NCBI GenBank assembly: GCA_017649485.1
Contig: JAGCGS010000044.1
Location: 1-49,596 of the forward strand
DNA: 49,596 nucleotides
Source of the DNA: Bacteroidaceae bacterium
GTDB taxonomy: Bacteria; Bacteroidota; Bacteroidia; Bacteroidales; Bacteroidaceae
Direction: 5' to 3'
The position numbers and the translations under genes were made by a program. Under the pieces are notes generated by a model. The model made no database searches and was not told the DNA's origin. It was given only the letters and a program-made list of their open reading frames with translations. Shown in pieces: positions 6,921 to 15,156 of the stretch (its first letter is position 1; each line of letters starts with the position of its first letter).

Positions 6921-7344
6921 TTTTTTTTCAAGAGATGAGAAGGGCAGGCAATCGGAATACGAATCGGTAGAGCCCCCTGTAACCATCAATGGTGTGAAGG
7001 GACATGTGATTAAACGCAAAGGAGACTCTGACACGCATACAAATCTTCCTTTTTATGCAAATTCATCTGAAGTGTACTTCCGCCCAGGTCCAAACGGACC
7101 TTGCCAAGCCAGAGTGTATGCGGGCCATAAGTTATATATAGACTTTGACTGGAGCCATTTCCATACCAACAAAAAGGATGGACGCCATTTCCCAGCGGGC
7201 ACTGTTCATGTACAAATTTGGGAAGAGCAAAAAGATGGCTCTTTCAAAAGATTGACGGATGAGGCTCGCTTTATGAACAATTATGAAATGAAACGATATG
7301 GCCCAATCCTCAGATATTACTACCCTAATATAAAGTTTAGATAA
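6904..7344 (+). CDS. Unknown protein, last gene of the DUF4417 cassette, 146 aa
   Basis: I use the ATG at 6904 (MGNGADFFSRDEKGR); a TTG two codons earlier is possible. The central part has a dense conserved-looking region: YFRPGPNGPCQARVYAGHKL, then DFDWSHFHTNKKDG, then FPAGTVHVQIWE. The His/Asp/Trp-rich WSHFH segment could be a catalytic or metal site. The protein ends in a basic YYYPNIKFR. No homologous family is recognised with confidence; the compact single domain with invariant-looking polar residues is reminiscent of small effector or toxin domains. It overlaps the acidic upstream protein by 17 bases and is followed by a strong terminator. Confidence 0.55.
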   Translation: MGNGADFFSRDEKGRQSEYESVEPPVTINGVKGHVIKRKGDSDTHTNLPFYANSSEVYFRPGPNGPCQARVYAGHKLYIDFDWSHFHTNKKDGRHFPAGTVHVQIWEEQKDGSFKRLTDEARFMNNYEMKRYGPILRYYYPNIKFR

Positions 7345-7350
7345 TAATTA

Positions 7351-7384
7351 AAGATGCAGGACTATTCAGCCCTGCATCTTTTTC
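7351..7384. terminator. Bidirectional terminator between convergent operons
   Basis: AAGATGCAGG (7351-7360) pairs with CCTGCATCTT (7371-7380) and is followed by a T run. It closes the DUF4417 cassette and can also end the minus-strand restriction operon that stops at 7386. Confidence 0.8.
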
Positions 7385-7385
7385 C

Positions 7386-10300
7386 TTATTCCATTGGTTT
7401 GATCATCGACTCGATGAAGGCGATTTCGTCTTGTGAGAGATTGTACTTCTTGTAGAGTTCCTCGTCCGTCCAGGGCTTAGTGAAGTCTTGGAGGGGAACG
7501 AAACTATATGCTGGTAGAGACATACTTTGAGTTGTAGTCTTTGTCAATACTAAAAACCTAAAAAATTTTGTTTTTATATAACCAAGTAAGTTTTCTGCTT
7601 CTTCTTTAGCTAACACTCTATCAGGTGGTAATGCTACTACATAAGTATTAGAACTACAAGATCCTGGCTCACTTATTTTTGGTTTTCCAATAATAATAGA
7701 CCCTGGATTACCAGAACGGGGTAATAAGACCTTATAACTATCAACAGATTGAACATTTTTGGGAATATCATTTTTTGCTATCCAATAATATCCACCGTGC
7801 GCATAAAGTTTTACATCACTATCATTCGCTTTCATTGAATGTATAGGTATAAAATCAGAACCATCCGCTGTTTGGATTCGGCCATTATAATCATCATCCC
7901 ATTCTAATTTTGTATGGAATCCAAAGTATCTACCTGCATTTAGCCAAGTTGACAACAAGGCTTCATTTTTTATCTTAACCTTATATAAAACAGAAATTTG
8001 CGCATCACTTCTTATGAAAGTATTAACCCCATCTTCTAATAGAGGTCGTTCTGTTTTTGTTATTAAACCATTGTGATGCGAAGATACTATACATGCACCA
8101 TGATGTTTACAATCCCATAGCAAATAACATATACCACCCTTAATCTCAACACCTGGGAAACAATCACTAGCATTATAATAATCATGTAAAATTGATATTC
8201 TATCATCCATTAACATCTTTTCTCTAAAAGAATCTAAACCACGACCACCAGACAACCAACGTGAAGGCATAATCATAGAAATAAAAGATGGTTTTACCTG
8301 TATAGCTATATCTAAAAAATAGTTATATATAGGAGTAGCGCTAGCACCATTTCCCCCATCCATCACTTGATACGGTGGATTCCCTACTATTGCATCAAAT
8401 TTCATATTCTCATTATTGTTTATTTTCCAGAACCGTTTGCCATCTTTGAGAGTGTTGACAACAAGTTCTGGTCGGGTTGTTATATTTTCAATTAAATCAG
8501 GGTAATAGGCAGCATTGACTTTTGTCTTACGGAAGCCTGCCAAAGTGCGTTTGGTGATGCTCATTGCCATAGGGGTCTTGCAAACCACCAAGATATTTTC
8601 TTCTATCGTGGCATCCCACAAACTCATTGCAAAGCCATGATTCACCTCACCATACTTGGCCTTAGCTGCATCTACTCTACTCCTATATATATTATACGCC
8701 ACATAAAGCGGATAGAGACCACTCTTGGAATTGATCTCCAATATATGGCTATCTGGTTGGAACACATCTGCTGTTACCTTGCCTTGACGCACATAACGAG
8801 GCACCTGCAAGGTTTCCTTAAACTCCTCATCATAAAAACACCATCCACCCAAGCAGTCACTCATGTGCATATTCACCACTCGCCAAGGGGTCAGCACAGT
8901 TTCCTTATCTGGGTTGCGGAAAGTGTTGAAAATGGCTGCTATGCGCTCGATGCGTTCTTCAATGGTGAACTTGTCAGCAGCTTTAGCCATTTCACGAATG
9001 CGCTTTCCTGCCTCACGGAAAATATCTGGGTCGTAATATTTCTTGAACTTTTCAAACTTTTCCTTGTCTACCCCTTTTGGCATGAATTCCCCCCAAGACT
9101 GGTCATCAATCAATGAGGCAAAATTATCAATAGTAATATCTTCTTGCTCGTTCTTCAACTCAGCACCATAGATAAGTAGAGGCATACGGATAGAAATACC
9201 CCGAAGGATGCTGATGGCATTTCGACGCTGATTACTCATGGCTTTTAGCTCATCAAGTCTGGCCTGTTCTTCCGGAGTCCGTTCTTTCTTGGACTTCTTT
9301 TCCAGGCGTTCTTTCTCATCATACTGTTCTTTGGTAAAGCCTTGATTGTTCACATCAATTTCACCTGTTTTGGCCATAGCTTTTGTGGTGCCGATGGTTT
9401 TCTTCAAGTCTTCGAAGTCGCGCAGCTCCACTTCTGTTAGCTTCAACAGTTCGTCATTATAAAGAGCTCCATCTTCAAAACCACACTGAACCACTTTTTC
9501 TATCTGTGCTTTCTTCAGCTGCCCCATCATCTTATCTACATTGTAAGGTTTCATCTGCGAACCCTCAATGCTGATAATCGGACAGAAATTTAGGAAATCG
9601 CCCAAGATTCTACGATCTTCCTCTGTCTGCTTTCCAGCTTTTGCACTTACTTTTGCTGTTTCTGCCAAGACTCTAAGCGTTCGATCTGGAGCAAAGTCAA
9701 AAGCATAGCATTGTTCCTTCATACGTCCATGACAGGTAAATGGTGTCTGTACACGGAAGATGGTCTGCATATACTGCGCAGCTGAAGTACTGAAAGAACC
9801 TGCCATCATAAACACGGCTGTCCAGGGCTTAATGCTAACACCTGTTGTTAAGCGTCCACAACTAAGGGTAATGGTATAGGTTTCATCAGGGTCATCACCA
9901 ATGGCTTTATTCACCATCTGCAGAGCTTCAGCATTCTCTTCATCCTCATCGCCATTACCAGCCACATTTACAGTTTGGAACATACCAAACACGGGGTGTG
10001 CCTTCAGCTTTGCACTCAAAGCCCTTGCTGCCTTTACGCCAGGTACTACCCATAGTGTATGACGGAATATCCTACGGAAGGTTTCATTTGTATATGGATA
10101 AAGGCTACCTTTATCTTCTTTGCAGAGAAGATTCAAGAATCTATCTACATCACCGTCATGTATAAATGTATCATCTTCCCTGGTACGGAAGAACTCACGG
10201 AAATTAAAAGCCCTTTCATCTTCCACAAACTCACTCATTAGGGTACCAAGGTCATAAGTATAGATGTTGATGGCGGGAAGAGAAGCGTAAGGATTGGGCT

Positions 10301-11351
10301 CATAAGGATTATCCACTGCCCAAGCCTGTTTTGCCTTCTGTTCCATCACATAGTCCCATGTAAAGATTTCCTCCTCTGAATAATCATCAAAGAGGTTAAA
10401 TGGTGTGCCTGACAACTGAAGTACTTTCGTTGTGGGTTTAATCAGTTCACTCAACACATTCTGACCCAATTCTGTTTTAGTGCCTTCATGCGCCTCATCC
10501 ACAATCACAAAATCCCAGACAGCTTTGAATATTTCATTGTTCTTATCGAACTTACCTCCTACCTGCTCAGAGCCTCGCAGGTCTTGCATGGATGCAAAAT
10601 AGACAAACTTACATCCTTTATTTGCCAACTGTTCCAGTTTTCCGAACAGTTCACCATTGCCTTTTGAACCATAATGGTAGTCTTTACGGTCATAAAAAAT
10701 CTTGCCAAAATCCTCAAACCACCCTTTATCCACTACAGGGCGATGGGTTAAAATCAAAGTGCGGGTAAACTCTTCTTCTTTCACTACCTGCAGGGCAGAA
10801 AGCGTCTTGCCAAATCGCATCTTGGCATTCCACAACATCTGATTGCCTTTCTTGAATCGCTTGCGAGTCTTATCGATGGCTTCTTGCTGCTCAGGTCGGA
10901 AGATAATAGGTGATTGTCCGATAGTTATATCTGAAGGATGCAGACTTGTTTCACCCTTCTTAACGGCACTAATAGCTTTCTTGATCGTTTCCAAGTCACA
11001 ACAGAACCACTCATCTGCTCCTTTTACTCCATCAAACTCTTTTTTCTTGATGCCTGAACGTTCCAGCACTCGGTGCACCTGCTTGTCGTTAAAAGTCATA
11101 ATCATGCCTCCACGCACAAAGATGCTTATCTCAGTATATAACAACTGATAAGCGATGCCAGCTGTCTTGGTATATTGGCGAATGCGTTTATGCGCTGATG
11201 CTTGCAGAGCTTCCGTATTATTGAAAAGGTTACTCCCGTCGTCCTCGTCAATGGTGGTCTCTCCTACTTTTAGACAGTCTTTATGCCGTTCGTCATCTAT
11301 GGCGAAAACATAAATCAGCTTTGATTTCAGTGAGGATTCAAATGTAGCCAT
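7386..11351 (-). CDS. Restriction-modification protein: GIY-YIG-like N-terminus, SF2 helicase, N6-adenine methylase, 1321 aa
   Basis: Residues about 12-120 resemble a T5orf172/GIY-YIG nuclease-like domain (YVFAIDDERHKDCLKVGETT). Residues about 150-560 form a superfamily 2 helicase: a variant Walker A AKMRFGKT near 176-183, DEAH at 285-288, motif III as LQLSGTPF near 310, and later helicase motifs around TLSCGRLTTGV. Residues about 860-1300 are an Eco57I-like methyltransferase with a motif I-like LEINSKSGLYPLYVA near 870 and the adenine-methylase motif DAIVGNPPYQV near 990. The downstream part is a target-recognition-like segment. It is cotranscribed, 5 bp away, with a methylase-like subunit. 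Together they probably cut unmodified DNA and modify self DNA. The specificity cannot be read. Confidence 0.8.
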   Translation of the reverse strand: MATFESSLKSKLIYVFAIDDERHKDCLKVGETTIDEDDGSNLFNNTEALQASAHKRIRQYTKTAGIAYQLLYTEISIFVRGGMIMTFNDKQVHRVLERSGIKKKEFDGVKGADEWFCCDLETIKKAISAVKKGETSLHPSDITIGQSPIIFRPEQQEAIDKTRKRFKKGNQMLWNAKMRFGKTLSALQVVKEEEFTRTLILTHRPVVDKGWFEDFGKIFYDRKDYHYGSKGNGELFGKLEQLANKGCKFVYFASMQDLRGSEQVGGKFDKNNEIFKAVWDFVIVDEAHEGTKTELGQNVLSELIKPTTKVLQLSGTPFNLFDDYSEEEIFTWDYVMEQKAKQAWAVDNPYEPNPYASLPAINIYTYDLGTLMSEFVEDERAFNFREFFRTREDDTFIHDGDVDRFLNLLCKEDKGSLYPYTNETFRRIFRHTLWVVPGVKAARALSAKLKAHPVFGMFQTVNVAGNGDEDEENAEALQMVNKAIGDDPDETYTITLSCGRLTTGVSIKPWTAVFMMAGSFSTSAAQYMQTIFRVQTPFTCHGRMKEQCYAFDFAPDRTLRVLAETAKVSAKAGKQTEEDRRILGDFLNFCPIISIEGSQMKPYNVDKMMGQLKKAQIEKVVQCGFEDGALYNDELLKLTEVELRDFEDLKKTIGTTKAMAKTGEIDVNNQGFTKEQYDEKERLEKKSKKERTPEEQARLDELKAMSNQRRNAISILRGISIRMPLLIYGAELKNEQEDITIDNFASLIDDQSWGEFMPKGVDKEKFEKFKKYYDPDIFREAGKRIREMAKAADKFTIEERIERIAAIFNTFRNPDKETVLTPWRVVNMHMSDCLGGWCFYDEEFKETLQVPRYVRQGKVTADVFQPDSHILEINSKSGLYPLYVAYNIYRSRVDAAKAKYGEVNHGFAMSLWDATIEENILVVCKTPMAMSITKRTLAGFRKTKVNAAYYPDLIENITTRPELVVNTLKDGKRFWKINNNENMKFDAIVGNPPYQVMDGGNGASATPIYNYFLDIAIQVKPSFISMIMPSRWLSGGRGLDSFREKMLMDDRISILHDYYNASDCFPGVEIKGGICYLLWDCKHHGACIVSSHHNGLITKTERPLLEDGVNTFIRSDAQISVLYKVKIKNEALLSTWLNAGRYFGFHTKLEWDDDYNGRIQTADGSDFIPIHSMKANDSDVKLYAHGGYYWIAKNDIPKNVQSVDSYKVLLPRSGNPGSIIIGKPKISEPGSCSSNTYVVALPPDRVLAKEEAENLLGYIKTKFFRFLVLTKTTTQSMSLPAYSFVPLQDFTKPWTDEELYKKYNLSQDEIAFIESMIKPME

Positions 11352-11356
11352 GGTTG

Positions 11357-12370
11357 TTATTTGATTAGGTCGATAAATCTTATTTTCCGATTATTCTCTC
11401 CAGTCTTGGGGTCTTTGTGACCCCAATCCCTTAGCAAGCAGTAAACGCCATTGTGTAGTCTGATGTTGTCTTGTTGACATCCTTTGCAATGTTCGATACA
11501 TTCTGTCTCTCCAAACAAATCCATCTCTTTTACCACTATTCCTTCCTTGCAACTATTAGGCACAACGCCTTTCAGACCATCCATTTGCCAGATGTTCCAT
11601 GAGATGATGTAAGCTATGTAGTTGATGCTTTTTAGAAGGGGAGCCTTGCCAAACTTGGCCTGATAATATTCTATGAAAGTCCAAAGCATGGCCTCACGAG
11701 CTAATAGCAGGTTGTCACCTTGCCATTCAAAGCCGTATGTGTTTTTATAAGCCATTTGAGCCCATTCAAGCCATTCGCCACTTTCATCTACATTTTCACT
11801 AACGACGCGCAGCTTTCTGTCGAGCAATCCAATGCGATGCTGCAAAGGGATGGGATTTCCTGTGGTTGTATCATAACGGCTCACCAAATAAGGAGCCTCC
11901 CCACATGTCATTTCCATACGAGTAGCACGAACATAATCTTTCCAAGTCTTGCCTTCAGGGAATTCTATTTTTAGAGTATTATCTTGCCAAGTGTGATTGG
12001 CGTTGTCTTCTGTATTGAATACATCTTTTCTGCCGAACCATGCTTCATCCACCAGGTTGTTTTGAGCATTACACACCCATGAAGGAGTGAACACCTCAGC
12101 CATATCTTTGGCACGATCCGTCTGTTCTTCTTTGGTTTTCAGTACACGAGGCCTGATTACCATCCCATGTTTCCCTGTTATCAGAGCAGGGAGTATCTGT
12201 GAATGGTAATCATATTCCGAGCCGAGCGCTTCATAGTCATGCGTCGCCCAGAAGATATTGCGTCCTGTGGTATGGTCACGAAGTAGTGTGTCAAGCACCT
12301 CCGACGACAATGCCATCAGGTCATCCTCCCTAATATCAATTAAAGAAGGACTTTCGTCTTTGTTTGGCAT
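11357..12370 (-). CDS. Restriction-modification subunit M-like protein, 337 aa
   Basis: The protein shows AEVFTPSWVCN near residue 91, the FTP motif X of N6-adenine DNA methylases, then EMTCGEAPYLVSRYD near residue 155 in the place of the AdoMet-binding motif I, and GDNLLLAREA further on. It lacks a recognisable NPPY motif; that motif is instead in the large partner encoded 5 bp downstream. Related proteins in gut Bacteroidales and Firmicutes are annotated as restriction endonuclease subunit M and sit next to a nuclease/helicase protein. The start at 12370 (MPNKDESPSL) lies immediately after a very long hairpin in the leader, so its translation is probably controlled by RNA structure. Confidence 0.75.
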   Translation of the reverse strand: MPNKDESPSLIDIREDDLMALSSEVLDTLLRDHTTGRNIFWATHDYEALGSEYDYHSQILPALITGKHGMVIRPRVLKTKEEQTDRAKDMAEVFTPSWVCNAQNNLVDEAWFGRKDVFNTEDNANHTWQDNTLKIEFPEGKTWKDYVRATRMEMTCGEAPYLVSRYDTTTGNPIPLQHRIGLLDRKLRVVSENVDESGEWLEWAQMAYKNTYGFEWQGDNLLLAREAMLWTFIEYYQAKFGKAPLLKSINYIAYIISWNIWQMDGLKGVVPNSCKEGIVVKEMDLFGETECIEHCKGCQQDNIRLHNGVYCLLRDWGHKDPKTGENNRKIRFIDLIK

Positions 12371-12690
12371 TTTGCGCTTATAGCTTTTGGCATAAGCACT
12401 TATCGGATTCTTTGGGCTTACAAGTAAGAGGCCTCTATGAACGAAAGAAGCGTGAACAAACGCTTATCGAACATAGAGGCCCTGAGAAGCCCAGTTGAAT
12501 GATAAGTGATGCCCACGCCATAAGCGCAGACATTCACAATTATCGTTATTCAACTTCCAGAAATTTCTCAGGTTTCTATGTTCACCGAATAACTGCTAAT
12601 GCTGTTATTATATACCCACTAAAATCATACCGCCACCCTGCGCTCAGGGATTCTTGATATATTGTGTCCTTTAGGACAATCGGCAGTACT
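12371..12690 (-). promoter_or_regulatory. 320-nt structured leader of the restriction-modification operon
   Basis: Between the promoter and the start codon lie six nested perfect stems: TGCGCTTAT 12373-12381/12520-12528; GGCAT 12389-12393/12509-12513; CACTTATC 12397-12404/12501-12508; TGGGCTT 12413-12419/12487-12493; GGCCTCTATG 12430-12439/12472-12481; AAGCGT 12448-12453/12460-12465. The central strand 12469-12505 can instead pair with 12540-12583 (GAACATAGA, CTGAGAA, GTTGAAT and GATAA all have complements there). The outer stem ends 2 bases before the ATG at 12370. A 6-codon frame reading MILVGI (12628-12608) lies in the early leader. The layout suggests a switch between two folds, one of which would hide the start region. 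Confidence 0.6.
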
Positions 12691-12696
12691 TGATTG

Positions 12697-12726
12697 CAAA
12701 GATAAAGAAATCATTTTTCAATTCAA
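12697..12726 (-). promoter_or_regulatory. Promoter of the restriction-modification operon
   Basis: The minus strand has ATTG (TTG is plus CAA 12724-12726) and TATCTTTG (plus 12697-12704) with 19 bp between. Transcription would start near 12690, about 320 nt before the first start codon. Confidence 0.6.
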
Positions 12727-12828
12727 TACTTTTCAAGCAGTTTTTTCTTTAGGATGTCTCTTTCAATCATAATTTCTTGGGATAAATCTGCCACAGGGGT
12801 AGCAATAAAAGAACGGATTATCACATTC

Positions 12829-12870
12829 TATCGAAGAAAAATGTGTAAAAAATCACACTTTTCGACGATA
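12829..12870. repeat. Imperfect 17-bp inverted repeat
   Basis: 12829-12845 and 12854-12870 are complementary at 14 of 17 positions with an 8-base spacer. It lies between the two divergent promoters and could be a binding site; no T run follows. Confidence 0.45.
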
Positions 12871-12941
12871 AAACGTGACTTCTGCAAGACAAGGGTGGCT
12901 TATAGAGTCCTACATATAGTCCAAAAAAAAACAGAATGTTG

Positions 12942-13065
12942 AACTCGGGTGCGGAAAGTGGGGTAAAAGTAGTAGTTTCCGCACCTGAGTTGAGGGTTTT
13001 ATGCCAAAAATAGTGTAACTGAGGTGCGGAAACAACAAAAATAGTGCAGTTTCCGCACTCCAGTT
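12942..13065. promoter_or_regulatory. Two tandem GGTGCGGAAA dyads upstream of the ATPase gene
   Basis: Dyad 1 pairs 12942-12957 with 12976-12991 (15 of 16 positions; core GGTGCGGAAA). Dyad 2 pairs 13017-13033 with 13049-13065 (15 of 17). The two are about 74 bp apart and clearly duplicates of each other. The right arm of dyad 2 ends on the first base of the -33 element at 13065-13068, so a protein bound there would block the promoter. Confidence 0.6.
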
Positions 13066-13096
13066 TTGCATTTCTTAGATAAAAGCATTATCTTTG
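13065..13096 (+). promoter_or_regulatory. Promoter of the AAA ATPase gene
   Basis: -33 TTTG (13065-13068) and -7 TATCTTTG (13089-13096) are 20 bp apart; the start codon is at 13118. Confidence 0.7.
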
Positions 13097-13117
13097 CAGG
13101 TGAAAGGAAATATTGAT

Positions 13118-14551
13118 ATGGATAAGAACTTGTTTATCGGACGTGAATATGAAATCAGGCAGTTGGAGAAATATCGCAACAGCAAGGAGTCGGAATTTGT
13201 CATCGTTTATGGACGCAGACGAGTGGGCAAGACCTTCCTCATCAAAGAGTTCTTTGCTGACACATACGATTTTAAGGTGACTGGTCTCTACAAAAAACCT
13301 AAGAAAGTGCAACTTAAGAACTTCTATCTGGCTTTATTAGAGTATGGCTCGGATATTAAACGCATCCCATCCGATTGGCTTGAAGCCTTTGATGCGCTGA
13401 AGAAACTGCTTAAGGGAATTAAAGAAGAGCGTAAGAAGATAGTATTCATTGATGAACTCCCTTGGCTTGATACTCGCCAGAGCGATTTTTTGTCAGCCTT
13501 TGAAGGATTTTGGAATGGATGGGGGGCTCAGCAAAACGATATCATGCTGGTGGTTTGCGGATCTGCCACAACATGGATAACCAACAAAATCTTGTCAGAC
13601 AAGGGGGGCTTGTTCAACCGTGCCGCTCGTAGATTGTACCTGATGCCATTCACCCTTAAAGAAACAGAGCAATACTTGAATTCTAGAGGCATATACTGGA
13701 GTCGTTATGATATTGTGGAATGCTATATGATTATGGGGGGAATACCTTATTACCTGAAACTCTTAGATAACGAGCTCTCCTATCTGACCAATATCGACAA
13801 TATCTTCTTCAAGCAAAAGGGATCTTTGTGGGATGAATTCGACCATCTATATGAAACATTGTTCGGTGAATCCAAGTCTTATATGAAAGTTATAGAGGCT
13901 CTTTCAACGAAGAAATCTGGTCTGACAAGGATAGAGATTATGAAAGCGACAGGCATGGAGGACAATGGCCTACTAACAGATGTGTTGAGGAATCTGAAAG
14001 ACAGTAACTTCATCAGGGCATATAACACTTTTGGTTATGAGGAGAAGAATGTGGTTTATCAGCTTGCCGACTATTTTACCCTTTTCTACTTACGTTTCCT
14101 GAAGGGAAAGCAGAATCCCGATGAACATTTTTGGACTCACTTTCTTGACAATCCATCAAAAAGTGGATGGGCAGGGCAAACTTTCGAGCAAGTGTGTAAA
14201 GACCATATCGCTCAAATCAAGAAAGCAGCTGGCATGAATGCCATTTTAACTGACATCTCTTCATGGCGTGGAGAAACGGAAACGGGTAAGGCTCAAATTG
14301 ACCTGGTGATTGACCGACGTGACCGTACCATCAATATTTGCGAAATAAAGTGTTCTTCTTGTGAATATGCCATTACGGCTGAATATGAGGTGACTTTGCG
14401 AAAGAAAATGCAGGTGTTCCGTGAAGCCACAAAGACGAAGAAAGCCTTACATTTGATGATGATTACCACTTACGGGGTGAGACAGAACTCACATAGTGGC
14501 ATCATTCAATCGCAACTCACTATGGACGACCTTTTTGTTAGTGTGGATTGA
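13118..14551 (+). CDS. AAA ATPase with C-terminal DUF234-type nuclease-like domain, 477 aa
   Basis: The ATG at 13118 (MDKNLFIGREYE) is chosen because the -7 box ends at 13096, so upstream codons would not be transcribed in full. Residues about 1-230 are an archaeal-type ATPase (PF01637-like): FIGREYEIRQL, Walker A VYGRRRVGKTFL near 34-45, Walker B KIVFIDELPWL near 115 and sensor CGSATTW. A winged-helix-like linker follows. Residues about 340-477 match DUF234, with a PD-(D/E)xK-like pattern in QIDLVIDRRDRTINICEIKC. Such proteins are frequent in Bacteroidales and archaea, often beside restriction genes; their role is unproven. The tandem dyads at its promoter suggest tight control. It is transcribed away from the restriction operon. 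Confidence 0.8.
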   Translation: MDKNLFIGREYEIRQLEKYRNSKESEFVIVYGRRRVGKTFLIKEFFADTYDFKVTGLYKKPKKVQLKNFYLALLEYGSDIKRIPSDWLEAFDALKKLLKGIKEERKKIVFIDELPWLDTRQSDFLSAFEGFWNGWGAQQNDIMLVVCGSATTWITNKILSDKGGLFNRAARRLYLMPFTLKETEQYLNSRGIYWSRYDIVECYMIMGGIPYYLKLLDNELSYLTNIDNIFFKQKGSLWDEFDHLYETLFGESKSYMKVIEALSTKKSGLTRIEIMKATGMEDNGLLTDVLRNLKDSNFIRAYNTFGYEEKNVVYQLADYFTLFYLRFLKGKQNPDEHFWTHFLDNPSKSGWAGQTFEQVCKDHIAQIKKAAGMNAILTDISSWRGETETGKAQIDLVIDRRDRTINICEIKCSSCEYAITAEYEVTLRKKMQVFREATKTKKALHLMMITTYGVRQNSHSGIIQSQLTMDDLFVSVD

Positions 14552-14556
14552 CACTC

Positions 14557-14584
14557 CGAACTCCAAGTTCCAAGTTCCAAATTA
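14557..14584. repeat. Heptamer tandem repeat (CAAGTTC)
   Basis: Units CGAACTC, CAAGTTC, CAAGTTC, CAAATTA begin 5 bp after the ATPase stop. They belong to the same family as 4205-4228, in the opposite orientation. Confidence 0.7.
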
Positions 14585-14643
14585 CATTTGGTGAATTGAA
14601 GTTGTAGGTGAGGATAGGTTACGAATTGTTAGATATTAAATTT

Positions 14644-14680
14644 TATCTTATATTAATATTATTAATATTAATATAAGATA
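14644..14680. repeat. Perfect 18-bp AT-only palindrome arm pair
   Basis: 14644-14661 is the exact reverse complement of 14663-14680, with one central base. Apart from one G-C pair per arm the sequence is A and T only. It lacks GC-rich stem character, so a terminator role is doubtful. Confidence 0.75.
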
Positions 14681-14728
14681 AGGCTATAATAATAAGGCGA
14701 GATGATGGAAAGTGAAAAAAACGAAATG

Positions 14729-14751
14729 GAATTTGGAATTTGGAACTCGGG
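14729..14751. repeat. Heptamer tandem repeat (GGAATTT)
   Basis: GGAATTT, GGAATTT, GGAACTC: three units, inverted relative to the tract at 14557-14584, so the two tracts flank the palindrome at 14644-14680 as inverted arms. Confidence 0.65.
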
Positions 14752-14947
14752 GAAAGGGAGTGCGTTGGTGCCTTGCTCGATTAGTTCCGATAATCAAGCG
14801 TTTTAATTCTTTTAATCGGGGCATTTACTTACTCTGATTCTATGGAGGCCGCATTCCATGCCTGGATGCCTCTACAGGGCAATATAGGGCATTTTACAAG
14901 ACCAGATTACGGTTTGGAAGCAAAAAGTCCGCTTTTTTGGCTTAAAA

Positions 14948-14979
14948 TTTGGAAACCGGCCTTTTATTTTGTATCTTTG
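14948..14979 (+). promoter_or_regulatory. Promoter of the HU-like gene
   Basis: -33 TTTG (14948-14951) and -7 TATCTTTG (14972-14979) are 20 bp apart. The start codon is at 15157, leaving a leader of about 170 nt in which I see no gene. Confidence 0.65.
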
Positions 14980-15156
14980 TACTCGCAATTGAGATGCAAG
15001 GCGTTTGTTGGCATCGGCTCTGCGAAGGCCAAGCAAGGCTCCTGTCCATTCAGCACTTACATCAAGTTGCATCATGCATGATTGCGGGAGGCGGCGACCC
15101 GAGGTAGTTCGCCGCAAGTTTGCCAATTAAAATACACTTTAAAACACGACAAAACG

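Noticed and set aside
12371-12600. Retron msr/msd, integron attC or plasmid origin
   Set aside because: No reverse transcriptase or integrase is nearby, no GTTRRRY core sites are seen, and the structure lies exactly between a promoter and its gene, which fits a leader better.
12754-12942. 62-codon frame between the divergent promoters
   Set aside because: It crosses an imperfect inverted repeat, has no promoter or family features, and the composition looks non-coding.
14842-15081. 79-codon frame upstream of the HU-like gene
   Set aside because: It contains the -33/-7 promoter and leader of the HU-like gene and has no protein-like features.
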